Notes under the pieces: generated by a model
The model's input: only the letters and a program-made list of their open reading frames with translations
What the model was told of the DNA's origin: nothing
The model's database searches: none
Position numbers and translations under genes: made by a program
Assembly (NCBI RefSeq): GCF_041146395.1
Contig: NW_027182880.1
Location: 62,001-126,000, forward strand
Reading direction: 5' to 3'
DNA from: Eulemur rufifrons
Taxonomy: Eukaryota > Chordata > Mammalia > Primates > Lemuridae
DNA: 64,000 nt
Shown: one piece after another, positions 27,601 to 40,616 of the stretch
Layout: every line of letters begins with the position of its first letter
Numbering within the stretch: position 1 is the stretch's first letter

Positions 27601-29083
27601 GTCTCTGGGGATAATAAAAACAAACCAGCGAACTGACAGAGGGCCTGACCAACACATCCACACCGACCCCACAGGAAAAAAAAAAGAAAACACCGTAGCC
27701 TCCAGCTAGTAATTATAATGATAACTTGCAAAATTTCCCTGCATTTTAAAACAATGGAAAAATGGTGGTGGGATGATACTTAGAAGAATGGCTTCTTGTC
27801 AGACTCCACTAACAAAAATAGGCAACACCAAGTCAGCTACTCCTCAGCATAGTTATGTCCGTCGCAGCCTTCCTGGGTTTCAGGAGGCACAAACAAACGT
27901 TATCACAATTATGGTGAAACGCTGAACACCTGCAAATAATATTCAACGTACTGGTTAATTGAAAAGCTCTGCGGCATACTTCTTGGAACAAGCCAGTTAC
28001 CTGTTCCCACGCAAAGAGGAGTATATAGAACCATGGTGGATTTCCAGCTGATGAAGTAAAGGATTATTAAAGGAACGGGATGACCATGGGGATCATCGTT
28101 AATTCTCTGAAACAGAATCCGCCCTTTTCACCTGCCAAACACATGCCCACTTCTCCTCTCTGGGGATAATAAAAACTAACCAGCGAACTGACAGAGGGCC
28201 TGACCCCCCCATCCTCATCGACCACACAAAAAAAAAACCGTACCTTCCAGCTACTAATTATAATGCTAACTTGCAAAATTTCCCTGCATTTTAAAACAAT
28301 GGAAAAATGGTGGTGGGTTGATACTTAGAAGAATGGCTTCTTGTCTGTCTCCACTAACAAAAATAGGCAACACCAAGTCATCTACTCCTCAGCATAGTTA
28401 TGTCCGTCGCAGACTTCTTGGGTTTCAGGAGGCACATAGAAACGTTATCAAAATTATGGTGAAACGCTGAAAAACTGCAAATAATTTTCAACGTACTGGT
28501 TAATTTGAAAACTCTCCAGCATACTTCTTGGAACAAGCCAGGTACCTGTGCCCACGCATAGAGGAGTATATAGAAACATGGTGGAATCCCAGCTGATGAA
28601 GCAAATGATTCTTAAAGGAATGAGATGACCATGCGGATCCTGTTTAATTCTCTGAAACAGAATCCGCACTTTTCACCTGCCAAACACATGCCCACTTCTC
28701 CTCTCTGGGGATAATATAAACAAACCAGTGAATTGACTGATGGCCTGACCAACCCATTCACACCGACCCCACAGGAAAAAAAAAAAAAAAAAAACACCGT
28801 AGCCTCCAGCTACTAATTATAATGCTAACTTGCAAAATTTTCCTGCATTTTTAAACAATGGAAAAATGATGGTGAGATGATACTTAGAAGAATGGATTCT
28901 TGTCAGTCTCCACTAACAAAAATAGGCAAAACCAAGTCAGCTACGCCTCAGCATCGTTATGTTCGTGGCAGCCATCTTGGGTTTCAGGAGGCACATAGAC
29001 ACGTTATCACAATTATGGTGAAACGCTGAAAACCTGCAAAGGATTTTCAACATACTGGTTAATTGAAAAGCTCTGAGGCATAC
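24696..29083. repeat. Eight-monomer higher-order unit, copy 2 (about 4387 bp)
   Basis: Tandem partner of the preceding unit, with the same interrupted A-tract near 27677 and the same TCTCGTCTC near 27597. Only scattered single-base differences are seen, for example CAACCTAC versus CAACATAC near 27391 and AAGAAGCG versus ACCAGCG near 27082. Constant spacing over eight monomers means no net indel since duplication. Confidence 0.9.
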
Positions 29084-29636
29084 TTCTTGGAACAAGCCAG
29101 TTTCCTGTGCCCACGCATAGAGAAGTATATAGAACCATGGTGGATTCCCAGCTCATGAAGCAAATGATTCTTAAAGGAACGGTATTACCATGTGGATTCT
29201 GTTTAATTCTCTGAAACAGACCCGCAGTTTTCACGTGCCATACTAATACCCACTTCTCCTCTCTCGTTATAATAAAAACTAACCAGCGAACTGACAGAGG
29301 GCCTGACCAAAACATCCACACCGACCCGACAGGAAAAAAAAAAAAAACACCGTAGCCTCCAGCTACTAATTATAATGCTAACTTGCAAAATTTCCCTGCA
29401 TTTTAAAACAATGCAAAAATGGTGGTGGGATGATACTTAGAAGAATGGCTTCTTGTCTGTCTCCACTAACAAAAATAGGCAACACCAAGTCAGCTACTCC
29501 TCAGGATAGTTATCTCCGTCGCAGCCTTCTTGGGTTTCAGGAGGCACATACAAAAGTTATCACAATTATGGTGAAACGCTGAACACCTGCAAATAATTTT
29601 CAACGTAGTGGTTAATTGAAAAGCTCTGCGGCATAC

Positions 29637-30188
29637 TTCTTGGAACAAGCCAGTTACCTGTTCCCACGCAAAGAGGAGTATATAGAACCATGGTGGATTC
29701 CCAGCTCATGAAGCAAAGAATTCTTAAAGGAACGGGATTACCATGCGGATCCTGTTTAATTCTCTGAAACAGATCCGCAGTTTTCACCTGCCATACTAAT
29801 ACTCACTTCTCCTCTCTGGGGATAATAAAAACAAACCAGCGAACTGACAGAGGGCCTGACCAACACATCCACACCGACAACACAGGAAAAAAAAAAAAAC
29901 ACCGCAGCCTCCAGCTACTAATTATAATGCTAACTTGCAAAATTTTCCTGCATTTTTAAACAATGGAAAAATGATGGTGAGATGATACTTAGAAGAATGG
30001 ATTCTTGTCAGTCTCCACTAGCAAAAATAGGCAAAACCAAGTCAGCTACGCCTCAGCATCGTTATGTTCGTGGCAGCCATCTTGGGTTTCAGGAGGCACA
30101 AACAAACGTTATCACAATTAGGGTGAAACGCTGAACACCTGCAAATAATTTTCAACGTAGTGGTTAATTGAAAAGCTCTGCGGCATAC
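29637..30188. repeat. Hybrid monomer A-to-C (copy 3)
   Basis: Same recombinant, 12625 bp from copy 2. Family C monomer 29084 before it has a private TCTCGTTATAATAAAAACT segment (near 29265) normally seen in a subset of family A. That indicates a further short patch exchange between families. Confidence 0.8.
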
Positions 30189-32932
30189 TTCTTGGAACAA
30201 GCCATTTACCTGTTCCCACGCAAAGAGGAGTATATAGAACCATGGTGGATTTCCAGCTGATGAAGTAAAGGATTATTAAAGGAACGGGATGACCATGGGG
30301 ATCATCGTTAATTCTCTGAAACAGAATCCGCCCTTTTCACCTGCCAAACACATGCCCACTTCTCCTCTCTGGGGATAATAAAAACTAACCAGCGAACTGA
30401 CAGAGGGCCTGACCCCCCCATCCTCATCGACCACACAAAAAAAAAACCGTACCTTCCAGCTACTAATTATAATGCTAACTTGCAAAATTTCCCTGCATTT
30501 TAAAACAATGGAAAAATGGTGGTGGGTTGATACTTAGAAGAATGGCTTCTTGTCTGTCTCCACTAACAAAAATAGGCAACACCAAGTCATCTACTCCTCA
30601 GCATAGTTATGTCCTTCGCAGACTTCTTGGGTTTCAGGAGGCACATACAAACGTTATCAAAATTATGGTGAAACGCTGAAAAACTGCAAATAATTTTCAA
30701 CGTACTGGTTAATTTGAAAACTCTCCAGCATACTTCTTGGAACAAGCCAGGTACCTGTGCCCACGCATAGAGGAGTATATAGAAACATGGTGGAATCCCA
30801 GCTGATGAAGCAAATGATTCTTAAAGGAATGAGATGACCATGCGGATCCTGTTTAATTCTCTGAAACAGAATCCGCACTTTTCACCTGCCAAACACATGC
30901 CCACTTCTCCTCTCTGGGGATAATATAAACAAACCAGTGAATTGACTGATGGCCTGACCAACCCATTCACACCGACCCCACAGGAAAAAAAAAAAAAAAA
31001 AAAACACCGTAGCCTCCAGCTAGTAATTATAATGCTAACTTGCAAAATTTTCCTGCATTTTTAAACAATGGAAAAAGGATGGTGAGATGATACTTAGAAG
31101 AATGGATTCTTGTCAGTCACCACTAACAAAAATAGGCAAATCCAAGTCAGCTACGCCTCAGCATAGTTATCTTTGTGGCAGCCTTCTTGGGTTTCAGGCG
31201 GCACAAACAAACGTTATCACAATTATGGTGAAACGCTGAACACCTGCAAATAATTTTCAACGTAGTGGTTAATTGAAAAGCTCTGCGGCATACTTCTTGG
31301 AACAAGCCAGTTACCTGTTCCCACTCAAAGAGGAGTATATAGAACCATGGTGGATTTCCAGCTGATGAAGTAAAGGATTATTAAAGGAACGGGATGACCA
31401 TGGGGATCATCGTTAATTCTCTGAAACAGAATCCGCCCTTTTCTCCTGCCAAACACATGCCCATTTCTCCTCTCTGGTTATAATAAAAACTAACCAGCGA
31501 ACTGACAGAGGGCCTGACCCCCCCATCCACATCGATCACACAAAAAAAAAACCATACCCTCCAGCTACTTATTATAATGCTAACTTGCAAAGTTTCCCTG
31601 CATTTTAAAAAATGCAAAAATGGTGGTGGGATGATACTTAGAAGAATGGCTTCTTGTCTGTCTCCACTAACAAAAATAGGCAACACCAATTCAGCTACTC
31701 CTCAGCATAGTTATGTCCGTCGCAGCCTTCTTGGGTTTCAGGAGGCACATACAAACGTTATCAAAATTATGGTGAAACGCTGAAAACCTGCAAATAATTT
31801 TCAACGTACTGGTTAATTTGAAAACTCTCCAGCATACTTCTTGGAACAAGCCAGGTACCTGTGCCCACGCATAGAGGAGTATATAGAAACATGGTGGAAT
31901 CCCAGCTGATGAAGCAAAGGATTCTTAAAGGAATGAGATGACCATGCGGAACCTATTTAATTCTCTGAAACAGAATAAGCACTTTTCCCCTGCCAAGCAC
32001 ATGCCCACTACTCTTCTCTGGGGATAATAAAAACAAACCAGCGATCTGACAAAGGGCCTGAACACCCATCCTGACTGATCCCACAAAAAAAAAAGTACCC
32101 TCCAGCTACTAATTATAATGCCAATTTGCAAAATTTCCCTGCATTTTTAAACAATGGAGAAATGATGGTGGGATGATACTTAGAAGAATGGCTTCTTGTC
32201 AGTCTCCACTGACAAAAATAGGCAACACCAAGTCAGCTACGCCTCAGCATAGTTATGTCCGTAGCAGCCATATTTGGTTTCAGTAGGCACTACACACGTT
32301 ATCACAATTATGGTGAAACGCTGAAAACCTGCAAAGGATTTTCAACATACTGGTTAATTGAAAAGCTCTGAGGCATACTTCTTGGAACAAGCCAGTTTCC
32401 TGTGCCCACGCATAGAGAAGTATATAGAACCATGGTGGATTCCCAGCTCATGAAGCAAATGATTCTTAAAGGAACGGTATTACCATGTGGATTCTGTTTA
32501 ATTCTCTGAAACAGACCCGCAGTTTTCACCTGCCATACTAATACCCACTTCTCCTCTCTGGGGATAATAAAAACAAACCAGCGAACTGACAGAGGGCCTG
32601 ACCAAAACATCCACACCGACCCGACAGGAAAAAAAAAAAAAAACACCGTAGCCTCCAGCTACTAATTATAATGCTAACTTGCAAAATTTCCCTGCATTTT
32701 AAAACAATGCAAAAATGGTGGTGGGATGATACTTAGAAGAATGGCTTCTTGTCTGTCTCTACTAACAAAAATAGGCAACACCAAGTCAGCTACTCCTCAG
32801 GATAGTTATCTCCGTCGCAGCCTTCTTGGGTTTCAGGAGGCACATACAAAAGTTATCACAATTATGGTGAAACGCTGAACACCTGCAAATAATTTTCAAC
32901 GTAGTGGTTAATTGAAAAGCTCTGCGGCATAC

Positions 32933-33484
32933 TTCTTGGAACAAGCCAGTTACCTGTTCCCACGCAAAGAGGAGTATATAGAACCATGGTGGATTCCCAG
33001 CTCATGAAGCAAAGAATTCTTAAAGGAACGGGATTACCATGCGGATCCTGTTTAATTCTCTGAAACAGATCCGCAGTTTTCACCTGCCATACTAATACTC
33101 ACTTCTCCTCTCTGGGGATAATAAAAACAAACCAGCGAACTGACAGAGGGCCTGACCAACACATCCACACCGACAACACAGGAAAAAAAAAAAAACACCG
33201 CAGCCTCCAGCTACTAATTATAATGCTAACTTGCAAAATTTTCCTGCATTTTTAAACAATGGAAAAATGATGGTGAGATGATACTTAGAAGAATGGATTC
33301 TTGTCAGTCTCCACTAGCAAAAATAGGCAAAACCAAGTCAGCTACGCCTCAGCATCGTTATGTTCGTGGCAGCCATCTTGGGTTTCAGGAGGCACAAACA
33401 AACGTTATCACAATTAGGGTGAAACGCTGAACACCTGCAAATAATTTTCAACGTAGTGGTTAATTGAAAAGCTCTGCGGCATAC
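32933..33484. repeat. Hybrid monomer A-to-C (copy 4)
   Basis: Same recombinant, 3296 bp after copy 3 and embedded in the order C, hybrid, A. It ends in the GCAAAAATAGG variant and the ATTAGGGTG variant that accompany this hybrid in the other copies. Confidence 0.8.
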
Positions 33485-35600
33485 TTCTTGGAACAAGCCA
33501 GTTACCTGTTCCCACGCAAAGAGGAGTATATAGAGCCATGGTGGATTTCCAGCTGATGAAGTAAAGGATTATTAAAGGAACGGGATGACCATGGGGATCA
33601 TCATTAATTCTCTGAAACAGAATCCGCCCTTTTCTCCTGCCAAACACATGCCCACTACTCCTCTCTGGTTATAATAAAAACTAACCAGCGAACTGACAGA
33701 GGGCCTGACCCCCCCATCCACATCGACCACACACACAAAAAAACCGTACCCTCCAGCTACTAATTATAATGCTAACTTGCAAAATTTCCCTGCATTTTAA
33801 AACAATGGAAAAATGGTGGTGGGATGATACTTAGAAGAATGGCTTCTTGTCTGTCTCCACTAACAAAAATAGGCAACACCAAGTCAGCTTCTCCTCAGCA
33901 TAGTTATGTCCGTCGCAGCCTTCTTGGGTTTCAGGAGGCACATACAAACGTTATCAAAATTATGGTGAAACGCTGAAAACCTGCAAATAATTTTCAACGT
34001 ACTGGTTAATTTGAAAACTCTCCAGCATACTTCTTGGAACAAGCCAGGTACCTGTGCCCACGCATAGAGGAGTATATAGAAACATGGTGGAATCCCAGCT
34101 GATGAAGCAAAGGATTCTTAAAGGAATGAGATGACCATGCGGATCCTGTTTAATTCTCTGAAACAGAATCCGCACTTTTCACCTGCCAAATATATGCCCA
34201 CTTCTCCTCTCTGGGGATAATAAAAACAAACCAGTGAATTGACAGATGGCCTGATCAACACATCCACACCGACCCCACAGGAAAAAAAAAAAAACAACAT
34301 AGCCTCCAGCTACTAATTATAATGCTAACTTGCAAAATTATCCTGCATTTTTAAACAATGGAAAAATGATGGTGAGATGATACTTAGAAGAATGGATTCT
34401 TGTCAGTCTCCAGTAACAAAAATAGGCAAAACCAAGTCAGCTACGCCTCAGCATAGTTATGTTCGTGGCAGCCATCTTGGGTTTCAGGAGGCACAAACAA
34501 ACGTTATCACAATTATGGTGAAACGCTGAACACCTGCAAATAATTTTCAACGTACTGCTTAATTGAAAAGTTCTGCGGCATACTTCTTGGAACAAGCCAG
34601 TTACCTGTTCCCACGCAAAGAGGAGTATATAGAACCATGGTGGATTTCCAACTGATGAAGTAAAGGATTATTAAAGGAACGGGATGACCATGCGGATCAT
34701 CGTTAATTCTCTGAAACAGAATCCGCCCTTTTCTCCTGCCAAACACATGCCCACTTCTCCTCTCTCGTTATAATAAAAACTAACCAGCGAACTGACAGAG
34801 GGCCTGACCCCCCCATCCACATCGACCACAAACAAAAAAGAACCGTACCCTCCAGCTACTAATTATAATGCTAACTTGCAAAATTTCCCTGAATTTTAAA
34901 ACAATGGAAAACTGGTGGTGGGATGATACTTAGAAGAATGGCTTCTTGTCTGTCTCCACTAACAAAAATAGGCAACACCAAGTCAGCTTCTCCTCAGCAT
35001 AGTTATTTCCGTCGCAGCCTTCTAGGGTTTCAGGAGGCACATACAAACGTTATCAAAATTATGGTGAAACGCTGAAAACCTGCAAATAATTTTCAACGTA
35101 CTGGTTAATTTGAAAACTCTCCAGCATACTTCTTGGAACAAGCCAGGTACCTGTGCCCACGCATAGAGGAGTATATAGAAACATGGTGGAATCCCAGCTG
35201 ATGAAGCAAAGGATACTTAAAGGAATGAGATGACCATGCGGATCCTGTTTAATTCTCTGAAACAGAATCCGCACTTTTCACCTGCCAAATATATGCCCAC
35301 TTCTCCTCTCTGGGGATAATAAAAACAAACCAGTGAATTGACAGATGGCCTGATCAACACATCCACACCGACCCCACAGGAAAAAAAAAAAAAAACAACG
35401 TAGCCTCCAGCTACTAATTATAATGCTAACTTGCAAAATTATCCTGCATTTTTAAACAATGGAAAAATGATGGTGAGATGATACTTAGAAGAATGGATTC
35501 TTGTCAGTCTCCAGTAACAAAAATAGGCAAAACCAAGTCAGCTACGCCTCAGCATAGTTATGTTCGTGGCAGCCATCTTGGGTTTCAGGCGGCACAAACA
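33485..35600. repeat. Block A-B2-A-B2, partner of 2737-4860
   Basis: Same monomer order and private variants as 2737-4860, 30748 bp downstream. Private changes here include ACAAACAAAAAAGAACCG near 34830, which interrupts the A-tract, and TTCTAGGGTTTC near 35021. Confidence 0.85.
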
Positions 35601-37332
35601 AACGTTATCACAATTATGGTGAAACGCTGAACAACTGCAAATAATTTTCAACGTACTGCTTAATTGAAAAGCTCTGCGGCATACTTCTTGGCACAAGCCA
35701 GTTACCTGTTCCCACGCAAAGAGGAGTATATAGAACCATGGTGGGTTTCCAACTGATGAAGTAAAGGATTATTAAAGGAACGGGATGACCATGGGGATCA
35801 TCGTTAATTCTCTGAAACAGAATCCGCCATTTTCAGCTGCCAAACACATGCCCACTTCTCCTCTCTGTGGATAATAAAAACTAACCAGCGAACTGACAGA
35901 AGGCCTCACCCCCCCATCCACATGGACCACACACACAAAAAAAACCGTACCCTCCAGCTACTAATTATAATGCTAACTTGCAAAATTTCCCTGCATTTTA
36001 AAACAATGGAAAAATGGTGGTGGGATGCTACTTAGAAGAATGGCTTCTTGTCTGTCTCCACTAACAAAAATAGGCATCACCAAGTCAGCTACTCCTCAGC
36101 ATAGTTATGTCCGTCGCAGACTTCTTGGGTTTCAGGAGGCACGTACAAACGTTATCAAAATTATGGTGAAACGCTGAAAACCTGCAAATAATTTTCAACG
36201 TACTGGTTAATTTGAAAACTCTCCAGCATACTTCTTGGAACAAGCCAGGTACCTGTGCCCACGCATAGAGGATTATATAGAAACATGGTGGAATCCCAGC
36301 TGATGAAGCAAAGGATTCTTAAAGCAATGAGATGACCATGCGGATCCTGTTTAATTCTCTGAAACAGAATCCGCACTTTTCACCTGCCAAACACATGCCC
36401 ACGACTCTTCTCTGGGGATAATAAAAACAAACCAGCGATCTGACAGAGGGCCTCAACACCCATCCTGACCGACCCCACAAAAAAATAAAGTACCCTCCAG
36501 CTACTAATTATAATGCCAATTTGCAAAATTTCCCTGCATTTTTAAACAATGGAGAAATGATGGTGGGATGATACTTAGAAGAATGGCTTCTTGTCAGTCT
36601 CCACTGACAAAAATAGGCAACACCAAGTCAGCTACGCCTCAGCATAGTTATGTCCGTAGCAGCCATATTTGGTTTCAGTAGGCACATACACACGTTATCA
36701 CAATTATGGTGAAACGCTGAAAACCTGCAAAGGATTTTCAACATACTGGTTAATTGAAAAGCTCTGAGGCATACTTCTTGGAACAAGCCAGTTTCCTGTG
36801 CCCACGCATAGAGAAGTATATAGAACCATGGTGGATTCCCAGCTCATGAAGCAAAGGATTCTTAAAGGAACGGGATTACCATGAGGATCCTGTTTAATTC
36901 TCTGAAACAGATCCGCAGTTTTCACCTGCCATACTAATACCCACTTCTCCTCTCTGGGGATAATAAAAACAAACCAGCGAACTGACAGAGGGCCTGACCA
37001 ACACATCCACACCGACCGCACAGGAAAAAAAAAAAAAAAAAAACACCGTAGCCTCCAGCTAGTAATTATAATGCTAACTTGCCAAATTTTCCTGCATTTT
37101 TAAACAATGGAAAAAGGATGGTGAGATGATACTTAGAAGAATGGATTCTTGTCAGTCACCACTAACAAAAATAGGCAAATCCAAGTCAGCTACGCCTCAG
37201 CATAGTTATCTTTGTGGCAGCCTTCTTGGGTTTCAGGCGGCACAAACAAACGTTATCACAATTAGGGTGAAACGCTGAACACCTGCAAATAATTTTCAAC
37301 GTAGTGGTTAATTGAAAAGCTCTGCGGCATAC

Positions 37333-38978
37333 TTCTTGGAACAAGCCAGTTACCTGTTCCCACGCAAAGAGGAGTATATAGAACCATGGTGGATTTCCAG
37401 CTGATGAAGTAAAGTATTATTAAAGGAACGGGATGACCATGGGGATCATCGTTAATTCTCTGAAACAGAATCCGCCCTTTTCTCCTGCCAAACACATGCC
37501 CATTTCTCCTCTCTGGTTATAATAAAAACTAACCAGCGAACTGACAGAGGGCCTGACCCCCCCATCCACATCGACCACACAAAAAAAAAACCATACCCTC
37601 CAGCTACTTATTATAATGCTAACTTGCAAAGTTTCCCTGCATTTTAAAAAATGCAAAAATGGTGGTGGGATGATACTTAGAAGAATGGCTTCTTGTCTGT
37701 CTCCACTAACAAAAATAGGCAACACCAATTCAGCTACTCCTCAGCATAGTTATGTCCGTCGCAGCCTTCTTGGGTTTCAGGAGGCACATACAAACGTTAT
37801 CAAAATTATGGTGAAACGCTGAAAACCTGCAAATAATTTTCAACGTACTGGTTAATTTGAAAACTCTCCAGCATACTTCTTGGAACAAGCCAGGTACCTG
37901 TGCCCACGCATAGAGGAGTATATAGAAACATGGTGGAATCCCAGCTGATGAAGCAAAGGATTCTTAAAGGAATGAGATGACCATGCGGAACCTATTTAAT
38001 TCTCTGAAACAGAATAAGCACTTTTCCCCTGCCAAGCACATGCCCACTACTCTTCTCTGGGGATAATAAAAACAAACCAGCGATCTGACAAAGGGCCTGA
38101 ACACCCATCCTGACTGACCCCACAAAAAAAAAAGTACCCTCCAGCTACTAATTATAATACCAATTTGCAAAATTTCCCTGCATTTTTAAACAATGGAGAA
38201 ATGATGGTGGGATGATACTTAGAAGAATGGCTTCTTGTCAGTCTCCACTGACAAAAATAGGCAACACCAAGTCAGCTACGCCTCAGCATAGTTATGTCCG
38301 TAGCAGCCATATTTGGTTTCAGTAGGCACTACACACGTTATCACAATTATGGTGAAACGCTGAAAACCTGCAAAGGATTTTCAACATACTGGTTAATTGA
38401 AAAGCTCTGAGGCATACTTCTTGGAACAAGCCAGTTTCCTGTGCCCACGCATAGAGAAGTATATAGAACCATGGTGGATTCCCAGCTCATGAAGCAAAGG
38501 ATTCTTAAAGGAACGGGATTACCATGCGGATCCTGTTTAATTCTCTGAAACAGATCCGCAGTTTTCACCTGCCATACTAATACCCACTTCTCCTCTCTGG
38601 GGATAATAAAAACAAACCAGCGAACTGACAGAGGGCCTGACCAACACATCCACACCGACCGCACAGGAAAAAAAAAAAAAAAAAAAAAACACCGTAGCCT
38701 CCAGCTAGTAATTATAATGCTAACTTGCCAAATTTTCCTGCATTTTTAAACAATGGAAAAAGGATGGTGAGATGATACTTAGAAGAATGGATTCTTGTCA
38801 GTCACCACTAACAAAAATAGGCAAATCCAAGTCAGCTACGCCTCAGCATAGTTATCTTTGTGGCAGCCTTCTTGGGTTTCAGGCGGCACAAACAAACGTT
38901 ATCACAATTATGGTGAAACGCTGAACACCTGCAAATAATTTTCAACGTAGTGGTTAATTGAAAAGCTCTGCGACATAC
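37333..38978. repeat. Three-monomer higher-order unit A-B-C, copy 1 (1646 bp)
   Basis: Anchors 37333, 37877 and 38418 repeat at 38979, 39523 and 40064, each shifted by 1646 bp. Shared private words are AAAGTATTATTAAAGG (near 37411 and 39057) and the CTTATTATAATG, CAATTCAGC and GGAACCTATTT variants of the wider ABC lineage. Confidence 0.9.
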
Positions 38979-40616
38979 TTCTTGGAACAAGCCAGTTACC
39001 TGTTCCCACGCAAAGAGGAGTATATAGAACCATGGTGGATTTCCAGCTGATGAAGTAAAGTATTATTAAAGGAACGGGATGACCATGGGGATCATCGTTA
39101 ATTCTCTGAAACAGAATCCGCCCTTTTCTCCTGCCAAACACATGCCCATTTCTCCTCTCTGGTTATAATAAAAACTAACCAGCGAACTGACAGAGGGCCT
39201 GACCCCCCCATCCACATCGACCACACAAAAAAAAAACCATACCCTCCAGCTACTTATTATAATGCTAACTTGCAAAGTTTCCCTGCATTTTAAAAAATGC
39301 AAAAATGGTGGTGGGATGATACTTAGAAGAATGGCTTCTTGTCTGTCTCCACTAACAAAAATAGGCAACACCAATTCAGCTACTCCTCAGCATAGTTATG
39401 TCCGTCGCAGCCTTCTTGGGTTTCAGGAGGCACATACAAACGTTATCAAAATTATGGTGAAACGCTGAAAACCTGCAAATAATTTTCAACGTACTGGTTA
39501 ATTTGAAAACTCTCCAGCATACTTCTTGGAACAAGCCAGGTACCTGTGCCCACGCATAGAGGAGTATATAGAAACATGGTGGAATCCCAGCTGATGAAGC
39601 AAAGGATTCTTAAAGGAATGAGATGACCATGCGGAACCTATTTAATTCTCTGAAACAGAATAAGCACTTTTCCCCTGCCAAGCACATGCCCACTACTCTT
39701 CTCTGGGGATAATAAAAACAAACCAGCGATCTGACAAAGGGCCTGAACACCCATCCTGACTGACCCCACAAAAAAAAAAGTACCCTCCAGCTACTAATTA
39801 TAATGCCAATTTGCAAAATTTCCCTGCATTTTTAAACAATGGAGAAATGATGGTGGGATGATACTTAGAAGAATGGCTTCTTGTCAGTCTCCACTGACAA
39901 AAATAGGCAACACCAAGTCAGCTACGCCTCAGCATAGTTATGTCCGTAGCAGCCATATTTGGTTTCAGTAGGCACTACACACGTTATCACAATTATGGTG
40001 AAACGCTGAAAACCTGCAAAGGATTTTCAACATACTGGTTAATTGAAAAGCTCTGAGGCATACTTCTTGGAACAAGACAGTTTCCTGTGCCCACGCATAG
40101 AGAAGTATATAGAACCATGGTGGATTCCCAGCTCATGAAGCAAAGGATTCTTAAAGGAACGGGATTACCATGCGGATCCTGTTTAATTCTCTGAAACAGA
40201 TCCGCAGTTTTCACCTGCCATACTAATACCCACTTCTCCTCTCTGGGGATAATAAAAACAAACCAGCGAATTGAAAGACGGCCTGACCAACACATCCACA
40301 CCGACCCCACAAGAAAAAAAAAAAAAACACCGTAGCCTCCAGCTACTAATTACAATGCTAACTTGCAAAATTTTCCTGCATTTTTAAACAATGGAAAAAT
40401 GATGGTGAGATGATACTTAGAAGAATGGATTCTTGTCAGTCTCCACTAACAAAAATAGGCAAAACCAAGTCAGCTACGCCTCAGCATCGTTATGTTCGTG
40501 GCAGCCATCTTGGGTTTCAGGAGGCACAAACAAACGTTATCACAATTATGGTGAAACGCTGAACACCTGCAAATAATTTTCAACGTACTGGTTAATTGAA
40601 AAGCTCTGCGGCATAC
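38979..40616. repeat. Three-monomer higher-order unit A-B-C, copy 2
   Basis: Second copy of the 1646-bp A-B-C unit. Its C monomer tail switches to the CACAAG version with GAATTGAAAGACGG (near 40266) also seen at 8440, 13355, 21598 and 25985, so the last part of this copy matches those blocks and not copy 1. Confidence 0.85.
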
